Assembly (NCBI GenBank): GCA_963565915.1
Contig: OY751489.1
Span: 1,488,001 to 1,552,000, forward strand
Origin: Entoloma clypeatum
Lineage: Eukaryota > Basidiomycota > Agaricomycetes > Agaricales > Entolomataceae
Length of the DNA: 64,000 nt
Direction of reading: 5' to 3'
The notes beneath the pieces are model-generated. The model saw nothing but the letters and a program-made list of their open reading frames with translations, did no database searches and had not been told where the DNA came from. The position numbers were made by a program, and so were the translations under genes. Position 1 is the stretch's first letter; each line of letters opens with the position of its first letter. Shown here piece by piece: positions 22,231 to 33,468 of this stretch.

Positions 22231-24517
22231 CTATCTTGAAGCACTCCCTGACCGCTCCCTCGCCCACGTCCTCTCCACGTCCTCCCTCTCCCTCACCAAC
22301 CTCCTCATCTCCTTCACATTCTTCGGCACATGATACCTCCTCTCCCTACTCATCCTCACCGCCTCCCTCAACATCTCCGAAAACCTCACCTTCCCAAACC
22401 CAAACCCCCTCCTATATTTCACCCTCTCAAAAAACCCCGGCCACGTATCCACCCTATATATCGCTTTAACCTCCCTTACAAGCCTCTCCGGCACCGCCGG
22501 GTCCGGGAACCCATAGTTGTCGTCCAGCCGCGCAAGGTTCCCATGCGCGCCGACGAAGATATCCAGAAATGCGATTTGGAACATGATCAGCCGCAGCGAG
22601 GTCGAGGACGTGAGCAACGTCTGGCACAGCCGGAAGTCGGAGCAGCCTTCCTCCAGGACTTCGAGCACGGGGAGGTGCTTCAGGTCCCACCGTGCGTTGC
22701 GTATGAAGGCTTCTTGGAGGAAGGGCCCGTTAATGTGGGTCCATGCGAGAGGCACAGTACCAGTCGGTGGGCATGCAAGGACGAGCGTCACGAGGACGAT
22801 GAATTCCCCGAGGTTGGGGAGCTGCGATTTAAATCGGGAATGTGGGTCTTGGAGGAAACGGTGCACGCGGTTGGTGGCTTCACGAAGAATGGTTGGGTTC
22901 TTGCGACAGAGGCACAGGAGGAGATGGAAGAGGTGCCCATAAGCGATGACAGCTCTTTCCGAGGCATACATGATAGTAGCAGCCGGCGAGCCGTCCTTAT
23001 TGATCTGCGAAACGCCAAAGGCATCGTCCCATGTCTTCATCAAGGAAACGACGACGTTGTTCATCATCTTGTAGACGACCTCTACTGTTTGGTGAAGTTG
23101 CACAGGTGGCGGAGATACTCGATGCGAGTGACGGCGGCCCATCTTGACGTTCAGTGCTACCTCGGCATCACGAACAACCGCATCCAAGGTGGCAAGTTGC
23201 TCCCATATGTGAGGTTCAACACGCTCAAAATGCGTGCGACTGAACGCCAAAGGCAGGAAGTACTGAAAATCCCGTTTTTGTATGCTCGTACGGACCTCGT
23301 ACCGGTCAAAAGCCTCCTTGCTGAGCCAATCAAAATCGGAGGAGAACCTCCGCGAGTCTGCGTCGAAGGCAATACCAATGCCAAGAATGGAATTCCGCAA
23401 AGGGGTACGCAGGAAAAAGCATCGCAGCTCACGCTGTAAAAGGATTTGTGTTGAGGTGAGCAAATGGCGGAATCGAGGATAGGCTGTGGCGAAGGCGACG
23501 AGAGATTCGAGCTGCAAGTAGGTTGACAATTCTATGAGAACATCATTGTTCAAATTTCCAAGCAAACAGGGCGGTGGAGATGATAGCTTCGGAGGGTAAG
23601 GGCCATGACCATTCGGGAGCCGAGCTTTCTTCTTGGGCTGACTTGGGCGGTGAATAGGGAACGAGTCTGAACCATACGCACATCGTCTACACCGCCATCT
23701 TGAAATAAGCTTGTGAGCCAGATGCCAGCGAGGGTTTACGTATTCTATTCTGCGCAAGGGAATGCGGACTTCCTTTACTTTACAAGCAGCCCCCGCTGGG
23801 GAACGCGAGCCATCCTGAACGACGGCGACTTCTTGTGATGTGCTGGCATTCCAAAGGTTCTCCAATTCCTCCTGCGTCGACGCCAGACCCGCATCGTATT
23901 CGTACCGACTCAAAATATGGTCACCGATATCAATGACGGTCCCATTTGTCTGTTCGACCTAGAAGGAGAGATATGACTCACAGGGATAGAGAGAACAAGT
24001 GCCACATACCTTGGTACTCGAGAAAAATGTAAGGAACTGAAGGAACAAGCCCCGCAGGGTCAACGCCGGGCTATAACTGTCCATGACATCAGAATTAGTT
24101 CCACCAAACAAGGAGCAATGAAAAACGCACCCTCCGGTATATCCAACCTCAAGCTCTTCCTGCTCTTTGAGCAAATCACAGCAAATCCAGTTCCCCGAAA
24201 TATTGGGATGCGTAATCCCATCCACACTGCAAAATATCATCGGTGGCGATGCCGGCTATAATTACCGTACAAAGTCCCAAGAGAAGTTAGAACTGGCGCC
24301 GAACTATTGCCTAGAACATACGTACCCAATGAAGTGGCAGCTCTACATCAAAATGGAGAGCCAAATCCTTCCACGGACCGCTGGGCGGCGTCAACACGAG
24401 GCAGAACTTCCGCATGTTCGAGTCGTCGGTGAAGACCGAAACACCGGGATAGGGTGATTCTGACAGTTCCGCCAGGTCGTGATAGAGGCGCGATAGGAGA
24501 GGGCGAGGAAGAGACAT
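22231..24517 (-). CDS. Fusion protein: E2 ubiquitin-conjugating fold plus F-box-type region
   Basis: The N-terminal 150 residues form a UBC (E2) domain: LLSRLYHDLAELSESPYPG, FCLVLTPPSGPWKDLALHF, then after an intron PPMIFCSVDGITHPN and ISGNWICCDLL, where HPN and the following Cys match the E2 active-site layout, then YSPALTLRGLFLQFL. It is joined in frame through short introns to a long exon (22231-23913) with a CxxC pair (WRCRRCAYG), an F-box-like segment (LNNDVLIELSTYLQLESL, then FATAYPRFRHLL), a conserved all-alpha region and a charged C-terminus. E2 enzymes carry ubiquitin as a thioester and F-box proteins bring substrates to SCF ligases. The start at 24517 gives the E2 fold directly; an in-frame ATG at 24652 would add 45 residues. 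Total about 690 residues. Confidence 0.75.
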
Positions 24518-24730
24518 TGTGCTGGGTGATGGTGTCCACCGCCGGTTAAATGCTAGTGGTGTGGTGGGCAGACGGTATGCAAAGTCGTACTTAGCCTCGG
24601 GAGCATGGAGATCATTGGTGCCTTTGATGTCGGGAAATGACATAAGCGTCATCTATAATGTTTTATCCTATCGAGCAATATTCATTTTCTACTGGAACCC
24701 CGTCAATCTTTTGCCTCTGTCACCTCTCCT

Positions 24731-26651
24731 TCACAAGCTGGTCGGCTTGTAATAAATCGTCGTCAAATACTTCTTCCTATACCTGGTCGAATCCGCAACA
24801 GCAAGCACTCCATTCCTTATCGCACTCGTGCTCAGATGGTGCAACACGACATGCGACGGAACAGGCAACACGCTCCCATCATCCGTCAGCGTCTGTTGCT
24901 CAGATGGCGAAACTAACCCTAACGCCAGCGGGCGCGACGTTGAAGCAGGGATCGTCGGCGTCGGTGGGGTACTTGCGGCGGGTGACCCGAGCAGTGGCGA
25001 AGGAGGAGCGGGCATGTGCGAGCCCGGGGTAGGGGTCGAGGCCATATACGAAGCCGGGGTGGGTGTGCTCGAGGGCTCGTGAGACAGCACGACCGGTGTC
25101 GTCAGAAGTGAAGCTCCGGCTCCGGGACCAACCTCCACATCAACTTCGGTGGGAGGAGGCGGAGGAGGCGGCTGGGTGCTGGATCCGCTCCCGCTTCGGC
25201 GCTCGCGGCCCCTTCCTGCGTCTCTATCTCTCTCCCCGCCGCGTCTATCCCGCTGTTGCTCACGTCCTGCCTTAGTCCTCCCAGTGCCGGTGTTATTCGA
25301 GGCATGTCTGCCTTCTCTCCCCCCATTGCTCCTGCTAGACCTCGAACCAGTACCTACCAAAGTACTGGTGCTGGATGCGGGCGCAGCACCGCCGATGACG
25401 ACCCGCGAATTGAGTATGAGCTTGTCAAGGTGCCTTGGGAGGCTGGGCGCCGGGGGAATATTGGGCGCGGGGATGAACCCGTTGACAATAGTATGCGAGG
25501 CACCGACTTGACCAGTGGACGCGGCGACATAGGCTTCTTCTTCGCGTGCGGCGGCTTCGAGCTCGGGAGGAATTTCAGAAGTCCACTGAAGCTGGCTTTG
25601 ATGGTGGTGGTGGTGATGGTGGGGGACGTGAGTTTGCAGCGGTACAGACCCCGGAGGTGTGTCCTGTGACCCGTCGTCGTCTGCAGAAGAAGCGGCGCTC
25701 CAGAAGCTCTGTCCCAGCGTGAGTTTTTGAGAGACAGAGGGTGGAATATTGGTAGCAGCCGGGGGAGAGTAGCTTATCGGGACGGAGACGTAGTTGGCGA
25801 GGGAGCCCTGGTCGTCGACTGCAGTTGGGTAGTCGTCGGCCACTTGCCACTGATGGTCAGTTAAGAAGCGGATGTGATGTGTTCCAGGGGGCAAGGCGAT
25901 AGTAGCATTATGCACAGAGGAATCGGGGGATCTAAGAGTAATAAATGAGCAGAGGAGTGCGTGCTATTGACAGGATCGCTTACTCTCTCTCCATGAGCAC
26001 TCGGCCCTTCCAATCGTCATCGCCTGCGCGAGCTAGCTGGACGACGTTGCCGCCTCCACGCCAGGTGATTGTGACATTGACAAGATCCGGGGCGGTTTCT
26101 ATTTGATTTGAAACCTGACTTTCGTCAAGTTTGTTGAGTCCGATGGGGATGGATGAGTGGACGGCTTCCGGGATAAAGACGGACGAAGCTTGCGGAGGCG
26201 GAGAAGGGGATTGATACTGGTCGTAGAGCTCCTGGATGCGTCGCTGATCTGCAGCCTGGCGGGCCTCAGGGTGGCGCTGTGTCTGGTTGGCACGCTGAGC
26301 CTGTGGAGGGAAAGGACGGTGGGTCGATGGCTCGTCGACTGCAGAGAGGACATCGGCAGTTGATGGGAGAGTTATGGCGGCGCGGATACGTCCAGCCTCT
26401 CCGGGGACGGCGGTGTTGTTGATTGGGCTGACTGGGATGGGGATCGGTGCTGGCTTGGAGGCGGTTCCCTGCTTGGGGCGACCAGCAGGAGAGAGCGACA
26501 ACGATGCCAAGTCGGGCAGCTCAAGAGACTTTTTCTTTGCTCTCAGGGATGGATCTCTGTTGTCTGGCGGGGGCGATGAAGTCTGTTCTGCAGATCGCTG
26601 GATGTTTGGTGGCGGACGAGGCGCGTTGGCATTGGACGTCGAGTTCCCCAT
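24731..26651 (-). CDS. AMPK/SNF1 complex beta subunit (Gal83/Sip2 type)
   Basis: Scaffold subunit of the SNF1/AMPK kinase that senses energy and glucose. The start MGNSTSNA is an N-myristoylation motif, as in yeast Sip2/Gal83. A Pro-rich disordered region follows. The glycogen-binding domain (CBM48) reads VNVTITWRGGGNVVQLARAG, then DDWKGRVLM, and after one intron ALPPGTHHIRFLTDHQW. The C-terminal ASC domain is recognised by SEIPPELEAAAREEEAY, PPAPSLPRHLDKLIL and, at the very end, VPSHVVLHHLSTSAIRNG with KKYLTTIYYKPTSL. Between the two halves of ASC lies a long Ser/Thr/Pro/Arg-rich insertion (about 150 residues), and before ASC a His run of seven to eight. Only one intron (near 25920-25980) is needed. 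About 620 residues. Confidence 0.92.
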
Positions 26652-28349
26652 CGCTGCCGATGACAAGAATCAAACCAGAGTCAATTCTTTAATGTCTCTT
26701 GTTTGTCGGTGATTACGTTATCGATATCCTCCCAACCATCAGCAAATTATGGAAATTCCTATCTAGCCATATGAGCTCCCGAAAGGCATTATAGATGGTT
26801 GTCGGCCTTACAAACCTGTTATAATATTATGGATCAACTCACAATGCTATTTATAACCAGACAGTAGCAGGTCCGATTTGTATTTCAGATGTGGTATCAT
26901 GAGTTTATCAAAATAATGCCACATACTGTGAATTGATATCATGCCATGCATAGCGACCAAGCGGCTGCAATATTTCTGCTGATTGTCTGCACGATATCTG
27001 ACTTAAATAGGTGTATAATTGACCATATCATTACTTAGCCAGAGGACTCATGAACAATGACAGTAGGAAAGCAACAAAATCACGTATATTGTCAATGAAT
27101 AAACACTATGGATTGTATACAACGAGCGGAGGATATTCCCCCGAAGCCTATCAGTGTCGCCTCGCCAATATCTCTCACTGGGTCAGTCGTGCCAAGTGGT
27201 CAACTCCTCCCTTTCTCACCAGGGCCCAGCCAAGCTCTGAGAACTGCCCCCACCTCCACCGCTCCCTCGACGCCTGCAGTGCCTGTGCCTCTCCCTCGAT
27301 TAGTCCGGGTCCGGTGGCCTCACATTTGCAGGCCACGCACTCCTCGTGGATGATTTGCAGGAAGCAGAGCTAACTGGTAACGAAGCCAACCTGTGATCAT
27401 GTTCAGTTGCTGAGCAACCACTCAGCGACGCACTCACAAGTCAAGCCGTAGCTATGGGCACTGTTGGCGTCAAGCGTCGGGCTGGGCGAGTACTGATTAG
27501 TCAGTGGGTAGACTTGTGTCGAAACAGGATGAACCTCTGCATGGAATGCGGTGACTCACAAGTTCCTCAGACCTCAGTAGACCTTTGACGACAAGCTCAA
27601 GCAGCTGAGCTGTCGCAGCTTCTCACCTGTCAGGCCTGTCAGGTGTTAGCCAAACAAACAAACAAAAAAACCAGGGGCAACGCACCCACCCTTCAAGTTC
27701 ACAACCCTTCTTCTCCGGAGTCCAAAGGGCTGACCTTCACAGGTCGTTGAGGGTCACTTCTAGCATGAGTGACGACGAAGGAGGTGGTGAGGAGGAATCT
27801 TGTAAACACGAAGACAAGGGGGTCATAATGCAGAAAATGGGGGATTCAAATGCCGGGTTGCTCCCTTTATAAATTTATTCAATCTCCGATTACAACTATA
27901 ATGTTGAAAAGTCGCCCGAAGTTGCGAGTCCTACCAACTCATCATAACCGGGGGTGAACTATTTAACATCTGACGTGAATTTTGCAAAGTAGCTGCCGAC
28001 TTGGTAGTCAGTTCACAATGTAAATACAACCTCGTTCTCACATTATCCTTGCCTCACAGTATGAGTAGAATACTGTATCTAATGCACAATATTATTGTAA
28101 TACTACTGACCATAGATAAGCTGTTTATGAGCTGTTGTCGAGGTGTTATAATATTGTAGCATGCTCGTGAGTGTCATATTGCTAAATCAGAACTTCCCTG
28201 ATTTGCTGATGACCAGGTGGAGATAGAGGATCCTCAATTCAGAACAGTCCACAATTGTTCTGCCATGCCATCGTCGGCGGGAACGAACCTGCGATCGCGT
28301 TGGCCCCTCTTGTCCGGAACCCCTGGCTCCCATGAAATTCATGCTCGCA
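26652..28349. other. 1.7-kb intergenic region
   Basis: Upstream of the AMPK beta gene. It is AT-rich at 26700-27050 and 27830-28190. Apart from a doubtful small minus-strand frame at 27175-27360, no gene was recognised. A short AAAC/AAAA-rich tract lies at about 27652-27670. Confidence 0.45.
27175..27360 (-). CDS. Possible 3' exon of a small unknown gene
   Basis: A frame of about 60 codons ending at TGA 27175-27177 reads like protein (IIHEECVACKCEATGPG, later ALVRKGGVDHLARLTQ) and is preceded on the same strand by several plausible splice sites (GTGAGT donors near 27440 and 27555). Upstream exons could not be joined with confidence and no family was recognised. It may be a real small gene or chance. 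Confidence 0.25.
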   Translation of the reverse strand: MQIIHEECVACKCEATGPGLIEGEAQALQASRERWRWGQFSELGWALVRKGGVDHLARLTQ

Positions 28350-29540
28350 CATGACCAATCTACAATCGATGATGTCGCATGAGGTGAAAGGTCGAGGATT
28401 TCTCTTTCCGCGAAAGAGACATAATCCAAGCTGCACAATTTGTCGTACAGTATGTCATCGACACCAGGCACCGTCGTGTATTTTGATAGAATTGTTGGAC
28501 GGTCCTGAAGAACATTTCAGACCAATTCGAGGTCGAGGCAGGAAGGGTACTCGAAGAAATCCCTCCCGAGGAAACAGAAAACGAAGGCGTTCTATGGCAA
28601 ACCCTCAACCACTCCAAATCACTGAAGATACTCAAATTTGAATTGTGGTCGAGCCGGGTGCCCGACTACCTCCCCCAGATCTTCAGCACTTGTCATGTCC
28701 GCCAAACTTGTTAGGTCTGATTGGAGGGCGTACCACCGCAATCGCGGTCCTGTGCACAGGAAGACTGACATTTGAAGCGATGAGTCCTATAGGAACGCAT
28801 CATTTGAAGCAACCAAATTTTGTCATTACCTACTAGACAATCATCGAAACGATGGTATTCTTTGTGTATCGTCCCCCCCTCGATGAACGCTCTGACCCGC
28901 TGGTCGGCGCGGACTCATCCAGAGAACTTTGACCTTCAATTAGAGTGTGTCAATGCATTGCTGGTCAAAGTCACTGAAGCGACTGGGGATGGGGAGATCT
29001 CTGGTCGGTGACGGGCAGATACCAGACACTCTGCCTGCCCTTCCAGCACTCCAAGACTTATCATGCCCTCCCACTTTATTACAGCTGATTCTCCGGGACG
29101 GCCTTGGTCAAGATCGATCCCTCCGGTGGAACATGTATTCAGTAGGGCCGTTCCCTGGTTCCAGTCCCAAGTCCACTCTTTTCACGAAGAGAAATCACTC
29201 GTGATCGGGTGCGCAATCCTCTGCCTCTGCATCCCTGCACACGTTTATTTCTTGACACCCTTCCACAAAAACCTTCCATCACTGTCTAGCCTTTCCATAA
29301 CCTACATCCACCCAAATCATCCTCGTGAAGGTCCTACTAACAAGCCACAACTTGAAATGGTGAGGGTCTGGGTGCTCAAAGTGGTCGAGAGTTTAGTCTA
29401 GGCCATCAGAGAGATTTCAAAGCAATATCCGTCCTTCATTTCCGCCTCATGTTTGATCATATGCGCACAACATGCGGGACTTCGGGTTCCAGCAAACAAT
29501 ATTGTCGAGGCCTTTCCAATTATCCAATGTGTTAGTTAGC
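28350..29540 (+). pseudogene. Decayed F-box/LRR-like sequence with internal duplication
   Basis: Two similar segments read like the leucine-rich part of agaric F-box proteins: PPPDLQHLSCPPNLLGLI (about 28660-28715) and LPALQDLSCPPTLLQLIL (about 29036-29090). Between and around them the frame is broken by several stops, and introns cannot repair all of them. An open stretch at about 29063-29401 ends in VWVLKVVESLV. This looks like a relic of one or two F-box family genes, although a highly divergent intron-rich gene cannot be excluded. Confidence 0.3.
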
Positions 29541-29881
29541 TTTATAAATTTTCTTGTGTGCAACCGAGACGCTCTCGCTGGGACCTAGGGCGGTCACATC
29601 CCGCTACGCTTCCATCCGCTTATCCGACATAGCAGCCATAAGCTCAAAGATTTCAATGGAATCATTGCAGCACTGATGGCTGATACTTAGGAGGACAGAT
29701 ATCTGACTTGTGTGGATGTTGTATTCTTGTAATAGTCTGATCGCAGTGGATAATTCTGAACCAATACGTAGGCACCCATAATGATTAATCAACGTTTCAA
29801 GAGTTGAGAAGTCTGACGCGGGGTGGATCGGAGGTAAGTATTTTTAATATCAGTAGGGTAATTCATTAAGCATGAAGGGCC

Positions 29882-31527
29882 TCAGCTTTGCGAGATGAAC
29901 TTGAAATTTCTCCTCTCCGGATCCAGACACTCCGCGTCTAACTGTTCAAAGATCTCTTCTTCGGTCGATGACTGGAGAAGCTGCCAAAACCCTTTTTCAC
30001 GGTAATTCTCCCCGTCTTGGGGAAGCCCCTTGCCCTCAGCGTGCCATTTCCACAACCCTACTTCGTCGAGGTACATTCCGAGTTTGTGCGCCCTAATCCG
30101 CATGCTTTTTGCGTACTCGTTATCTCCTGTCCAAGAAATCAATGCAGCACCCCGGGATTTGACTGGAGCAGAACTATATTTTTTAAAACACGCCCTGAGC
30201 GGGCAAAACTACCAGATCAAGGAATTGAAAACCCACATAAGAACGAGCTTCCTGAACTTTTCAGAGCCAGTTTTGTTATGCGCATGGAGCGGCCAAAGGT
30301 GTCCCGTTTCTTGCACATCAAGGTTTTCTGGTAGGCGAATGACCCCTTCCCATGTTCTTGGCCCCATGTCCAACTCTGTTGCTAAAAGTCCGCCATCTCG
30401 AAGGACAGGAATCGCGGTTTTGTGAAATGGAGACGATCGTTTCTCCGCATGAGAAGCGTAATGTGAGAAGGGTTTAGGTCTAATTTTGGGGTCAATTTCG
30501 GATATTGGCTTGTTGGGCATTGGAAGATGGGCGGGGTCTTTGTGCACAAGAAGGATCTGGATTTCGTTACTCTCTGGAACGTGACGGCGCCTTGAAGATG
30601 GTTAGGGATATGCAGAATATGGGACAATTGTGGTTGACATACAGGTCACCGACAATGGATACCTCCCAAGTAGTGGGAAGCCTACCACGGATGAAATTCT
30701 GTTTTGAAAAAAGAGGGAGTTACTGGATTTTCGCAGAAAGTAAATTCCTAACGCACAACGACGAGCTCTGCTTCTTCTCGGCGAACAGGTTCAGCAAGGT
30801 ATTTATGATACTGAATGTGCGATCTTTGTTTTGAACTGAGCATTGAGAGATATTTTTCTTGGTGCATGTCCTTGATACCCCTACATCCAGCCTCGACTAG
30901 CCGCGTCGCCTTCAATTTGCTGAGTTGGTGGTAAGCAAGTTCCACAAAGCACAAAGCAAGTCAATGCACCGTACCCTATTGTTGGAAGAGTCGCCAATTC
31001 ATCCCTGATCCTTATTTTCTCGCATTCGGCTTGCACGGTAGGTTCAAGCTGCCGATTGTTCAACTTAGGTGGTTCTGCAACCAGTTGCGAATGACGAACT
31101 CACGGACATTCTGTGACGTATTGATGAGAACATCGCCTATTCTTTTAGAAATGCCTGGCCCGATGCCTTTCATCTGTGCGAAGAAGAAACGTTCGAACAA
31201 AAATGGGTCAAGAAATTTTGCAAACCATACCGAATATAGCTGGGACAATGACTTTATCGGGTACTCCACATTGTTAATAGCTGTGAGCGCACGGTTGAAT
31301 GCACTGAGCTTGTATCGATTCGGTTCAGGGAGTGTTTCCTTGTTTTGTATTTCTGGAGGTAACATCAATGTCTTATAATTGAGCATTGCTTCCACGTCGT
31401 GCCAACCTTTGTTCAGAATGTCTTTGACCAATGTATTGAGACCTTTATGCTGACTGGACGCGTGGCGGAGGCACGTAACAGGGGTTGTCCAAGGAAGGCG
31501 ACTTGTCGAGGAAAGACGCGACAGCAT
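29882..31527 (-). CDS. Mitochondrial family-X DNA polymerase-like protein, catalytic aspartates apparently lost
   Basis: Family X polymerases (pol beta/lambda type) fill short gaps in base excision repair. The N-terminus (MLSRLSSTSRLPW, then CLRHASS) looks like a mitochondrial presequence. A helix-hairpin-helix motif KGIGPGISKRIGDVL and a second conserved block GIKDMHQEKYLSML follow, then the palm region GDLRRHVPESNEIQILLVH and the thumb, SRGAALISWTGDNEYAKSMR, then GFWQLLQSSTEEEIFEQL and PERRNFKFI. About six introns are inferred, each giving family-like joints. In pol beta the metal ligands are Asp190, Asp192 and Asp256. Here the aligned positions appear to be Glu and Gln (codons 30557-30565) and Val (30242-30244). 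The frame is otherwise intact, so this is either a non-catalytic homologue or an early pseudogene. Confidence 0.75.
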
Positions 31528-31634
31528 GAGTGGCAGAAATTCAGCGAGTCACAAAAGTGTGACAGTCGCGTTTGGTTTTCTTTCGCCATCATCAGGCACG
31601 GCCCGCTCCCCACCATTCACGACGCGAGGTTCAA
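31528..31634. promoter_or_regulatory. Divergent promoter region (PolX-like / SNF5)
   Basis: Start codons on opposite strands are 107 nt apart, so the two genes share a compact bidirectional promoter. No named site was recognised. Confidence 0.45.
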
Positions 31635-33468
31635 ATGGCAGATAACCAGGCAGCGTCGAGCTCGAATTTCCCGTCGGCGGCAAACTTCAATACCATGACA
31701 GACCTGAAACTGCGGCAGACGATCTCTCAGCTTTCTTCGTTCGCCTCTCCAACTCCAGGAAAAGGTACCTGAAACATTTACGAATTCTCCTGAACCTATC
31801 TCATGGTTGAATGTGTAGCCTACATGAAAAATATACATACGTGGTCGACGACATCGACCCCACCACCTAAAACACCCGCACCGGGGGGGAGAACGACCAG
31901 GGCGCGCGCGACACGCTCGAGCAATCTCGCAAGCACACCGCAGGCACAGACGCAGTATATCCAACCAATCTACCAGCCACCCATAGCTGTCGTGCCAGTC
32001 GCTTCTTCCCTTCCTCCCAATCCTCCAAAGCCACCTTTACCCACCGCCCCACAAGCCATACAGTCCACCTACTCATCGCGTCTCCGAACCGGCGCGACCC
32101 TCCTCATGCAACCCATCCTAGCCTCCACCTCAGCCGCCGGTGCCCGCTCGACTACCCGGCGCGGCGCCGTCATAAACTACGCCGATCCCGGATCAGGCGA
32201 CGACCTTCCCGACGCTGGAGCCATCGACTCCGATGACTCCGACTTCATTGCAAGTGGTGGAACTAGGACGTCTCTACGCCAGGGCAGAAGTCGACAGACG
32301 GCCGGAATGACAGTATTCAATGCGACGACCGGTGTGGCTTCGACCCCACATCCGCCTCAGCCCCAGAGACCAGAGAAGGCCGAACTGGGTCAGAGTTATT
32401 TAGGTATGGTGCCTCCTGCGAAGTTCATGAAAACGAGAGGAATCCCGCCAACGGTTCATGTATATCCGTGCGTCTCATTTATTCCTCTCAACTATGCAGT
32501 TTCAAATTCATGCGATACGTTAAGGACACAAGATATGATGGAACAACATGCCGCAAAACGCTCAGCTCTAATACCCATCCGTGTCGAATTTGAGACTGAC
32601 ACGCACAGGGTGCGAGATTGCTTTGTGTGGAACGTCAACGAAGCCCTTATCAAACCCGAAGCCTTTGCTCGGACATTTTGTAACGACCTGGATTTACCGC
32701 AGACTTGGGTGGACACAATCGCGAACCAGATCCGTGCACAGATAGAGGAACATGAGGGAGTTGCGTCGATGGATTTGGGGCTTGACGGCGCCATGGATGT
32801 CGATGCTACGCCAGCCAACGGGGAGGAAATACCGGAATGCAGGGTGATTTTGAGTGTGAGTCCAGCCCGATCGAATACAATTTGGAATTCTGCTGAAATG
32901 CTTAAATTCGCAGATTGACGTTCAAATCGCGAACCACCACCTGATGGACCACATCGAATGGGACCTCCTCTCTCCACTAACTCCAGAAAAGTTTGCCAAA
33001 AAGCTCTGCATGGAGATTGGTCTCAGCGGAGAAGCTATTCCGCTTGTAACGCACGCCGTCTATGAAGAGCTCATGAAGCACAAGAAGGACGCCATCGAAT
33101 GGGGTGTCATCAGCGGGGTCCGCGAGGCGGCTGACGATCGAGGCGGGTTGGGGACGTTGAAGGACAAGACTGGGCTGGGCTTTGCGTGGGGACGAGCGCC
33201 GAAGGATGGGAGAGGGCCCAAGTCGTTGAAGAGTGTATGGCGGGATTGGGCTGAGGCGGAAGAGTTTAGGACGAAATTTGAGGTGCTGACTGCAGAGGAA
33301 GTTGAAAAGAGGGAGATTGAGAAGGAGAGAGCCAGTCGGTGAGTGTCGTTGTTATCTGTGCTGTGAAAACTTCTAGACTGATGAACCCCTCATACGTATT
33401 ACAGACGGCTGCGGAGAGAAACGTCCAAGTTCCAGACGACACGGAGTAACAGGAGGATTCGTTACTAG
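31635..33468 (+). CDS. SWI/SNF-RSC core subunit Snf5/Sfh1 (SMARCB1 family)
   Basis: Core subunit of ATP-dependent chromatin remodellers in the nucleus. The first 270 residues are Pro/Ser/Thr-rich and basic, with SRLRTGATLLMQPIL. The two SNF5 repeats follow: LIPIRVEFETDTHRVRDCF, then FVWNVNEALIKPEAFARTF, and across an intron DVQIANHHLMDHIEWDLL with SPLTPEKFAKKLCMEIGL and AYEELMKHK-like helix EELMKHKKDAIEWG. A GATA-free C-terminal segment (SLKSVWRDWAEAEEFRTKFE) and a basic end RRLRRETSKFQ follow a last intron; the stop is TAG 33466-33468. Four to five introns; about 530 residues. Whether it serves SWI/SNF (Snf5) or RSC (Sfh1) is not decidable by eye. Confidence 0.9.

Noticed and set aside
22330..23439. 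369-codon open frame on the plus strand
   Set aside because: Lies wholly antisense to the E2/F-box gene's long exon; composition is the complement of that exon and no domain is visible.
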